Part shown: piece by piece, positions 62,801 through 64,000 of the stretch
Position numbering within the stretch: position 1 is the first letter of the stretch
Layout of the letters: the number at the start of each line of letters is the position of its first letter
Assembly (NCBI GenBank): GCA_902763365.1
Contig: CACWRT010000002.1
Coordinates: 1-64,000, forward strand
DNA length: 64,000 nt
Direction: 5' to 3'
Source of the DNA: an uncultured Ruminococcus sp.
GTDB lineage: Bacteria > Bacillota > Clostridia > Oscillospirales > Acutalibacteraceae
Made by a program: the position numbers and the translations under genes
Notes under the pieces: generated by a model
The model's input: the letters and a program-made list of their open reading frames with translations, nothing else
Databases searched by the model: none
What the model was told of the DNA's origin: nothing

Positions 62801-63742
62801 ATGTCAGAAGTTGATCTTTCGATAATTATACCCGCCAGAAATAATAAAGCAAAAAATGCTTCTATAATAAAAATGATAGCAGATGAAACAAGAGATCTTG
62901 ATGTAGAGTTCATTGTAATAGACCTGAATTCTACTGACGGCGGTGTTCTTGACGCGCTGAATATGATGAAAACAGGAAATCTTAAAGGTTCGGTTATACA
63001 GTGCGGAAATGGTACGGTCTGCGCTGCTCTTAATACAGGCATACGCAAGGCAAGCGGAAAGTATATTACGTTTGTCTATCCTACCAGACTTTATAAAAAT
63101 TACATTAATGAATATTTTCACGCAGCAGAAGAAAAACAGGCTGAGTTTGTCTTTGCCGTTCCGTCTTCAAGCGAAGAAAATCATAAGGATATAATACCCG
63201 AGGGAATACTCGGAACAGATATTGTTGTACGTCTTATCAGATCATCTATTTACATGGATTTCACAGCGGTATTGTTCAGAAGGGACTTTTTGCTGAAAAA
63301 TTCTGTTTTCTTTTATGAGGAATGTACTCTCGGATATGCCGAGGCATTTATCTATAATTCTCTTTTGCATAATCCCAAAGCTGCCTATATTGATATGGAG
63401 ATAAAAAGAGATTATGTAAATAGTCTTGTGGGAAGCGGAAATTCGGGAGCAACAAATAACTGCTTTGAACGTCTTGACGCTATGATAAAGGTATATGAGC
63501 GTGCGAAAAGTCTGCATAAAAACGACAATGTATTGCTTGAAGCCTTTGAATATCAGAAAATTCCCGCGGTTGTTATAAACTGTATAGATAAGCTGCTGGA
63601 CGAAGGCTTTAACAAGACATCTATAAGAAAGCTTTTAAAGAATAAGGGCTATGAGGACTATCTGAAAATAACGGCTTCTACTGACGATGAGCTGAAGAAA
63701 AAAGTGGTTCAGTGGAAGTTTGTGCCTTGGCTTTATAAATAA
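62801..63742 (+). CDS. Glycosyltransferase family 2 protein
   Basis: A 313-residue GT-A-fold transferase: LSIIIPARNNKAKNASIIKMI, VIDLNSTDGG and NTGIRKASGKYITFVYPTR. The usual DxD is replaced by a hydrophobic/Pro-containing motif (YPTR), so activity may be altered or divergent. The C-terminal about 70 residues are helical. No membrane segment is seen. It lies 12 nt before upp. Confidence 0.8.
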   Translation: MSEVDLSIIIPARNNKAKNASIIKMIADETRDLDVEFIVIDLNSTDGGVLDALNMMKTGNLKGSVIQCGNGTVCAALNTGIRKASGKYITFVYPTRLYKNYINEYFHAAEEKQAEFVFAVPSSSEENHKDIIPEGILGTDIVVRLIRSSIYMDFTAVLFRRDFLLKNSVFFYEECTLGYAEAFIYNSLLHNPKAAYIDMEIKRDYVNSLVGSGNSGATNNCFERLDAMIKVYERAKSLHKNDNVLLEAFEYQKIPAVVINCIDKLLDEGFNKTSIRKLLKNKGYEDYLKITASTDDELKKKVVQWKFVPWLYK

Positions 63743-63754
63743 GGGAGAATTTGT

Positions 63755-64000
63755 ATGTCAAATGTTCACTATATTGATCATCCGCTGATCAGACATAAGA
63801 TCACTATGCTCAGAATGGAGAGTACGGGCACTAACGAGTTTCGAAAGCTTGTTGAAGAGATTTCTATGCTTATGGGTTATGAAGCTCTTTCCGATCTGAA
63901 GACAAGGGATATTGAGATAAAAACGCCTATAGAAGACAGTATACAGCCTGTTCTTGACGGAAGAAAACCTGCTGTTGTCCCGATACTCCGAGCAGGACTT
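63755..64000 (+). CDS. upp: Uracil phosphoribosyltransferase, 5' part
   Basis: The first 82 codons are visible and the gene runs off the window. MSNVHYIDHPLIRHKITMLR, TGTNEFRKLVEEIS and VVPILRAGL are the Upp N-terminal signature. It salvages uracil to UMP with PRPP. AAGGGAG lies 9 nt before the ATG. Confidence 0.94.
   Translation, partial: MSNVHYIDHPLIRHKITMLRMESTGTNEFRKLVEEISMLMGYEALSDLKTRDIEIKTPIEDSIQPVLDGRKPAVVPILRAGL

Overview
The window looks like a chromosomal segment of an anaerobic, endospore-lineage Firmicute in class Clostridia, most likely a Ruminococcus-type Oscillospiraceae. The evidence is the cmk-plsC-ispH/rpsA fusion order, a SpoIIE phosphatase, a rubredoxin, the short HisG plus HisZ form of histidine synthesis, a tyrosine T-box, a CIRCE-controlled groESL operon, strong AGGAGG-type ribosome binding sites and a moderately AT-rich base composition. 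The organism is an inference; no rRNA or tRNA gene is present to confirm it.

Layout. 0.1-4.7 kb: housekeeping operon (cmk, plsC, ispH-rpsA fusion, a YwlG-type protein, an HD-domain protein). 4.7-9.2 kb: a zinc-ribbon membrane protein under a palindromic operator, spoIIE behind a promoter with a 21-bp spacer, a YhcC-type radical SAM protein and a 53-residue rubredoxin. 9.2-11.1 kb: an ISLre2-type insertion sequence nested inside a copy of an interspersed repeat (family A here). 11.1-16.4 kb: a TetR-controlled redox cluster (aldo/keto reductase, an alcohol dehydrogenase with an in-frame amber codon, flavodoxin) followed by decayed genes. 16.9-18.9 kb: an ECF sigma factor fused to a membrane-anchored extracellular domain, with an internal ribosome binding site between the halves. 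18.9-25.2 kb: a minus-strand operon of a 139-residue unknown protein, a 1719-residue DUF4132 protein and two orphan immunity proteins. 25.4-33.1 kb: a MITE-like element, a membrane protein, the Hen1/Pnkp RNA-repair pair, a zeta-type toxin-antitoxin pair and an unknown protein with a ParB-like motif. Together 17-33 kb reads as an accessory, conflict-related island.

33-38 kb: hisH and hisF, a membrane methyltransferase and a secreted CAP-domain protein. 38-42 kb: fhs, tsaE, tsaB, rpiB and a 44-residue Cys-rich peptide gene. 42-45 kb: a zinc uptake operon (Fur-family regulator, znuA, znuC, znuB). 45-46 kb: an Xre regulator and a gene-free stretch with an orphan consensus promoter. 46-52.5 kb: the main histidine operon hisZ-G-D-C-B-A-I-E, which is completed by hisH and hisF 12 kb away. 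52.5-64 kb: a sugar transferase, groES/groEL, a sigma/anti-sigma pair, tyrS with its T-box, nusB, a TsaD paralog, glmM, a glycosyltransferase and the start of upp.

Repeats shape the intergenic DNA. Family A is GC-rich, and some copies end in the same terminal sequence as the insertion sequence. A 133-bp MITE with 16-bp inverted ends lies between 9-bp near-identical direct repeats, and a 23-bp remnant of it is also present. A hairpin/leader repeat (family B) supplies the leader and ribosome binding site of both hisF and fhs. The most novel-looking items are a predicted read-through-protection hairpin over the transposase start, the two in-frame internal starts inside fusion genes, the DUF4132 operon with its immunity genes, the orphan promoter at 45.5 kb and the Cys-rich peptide.
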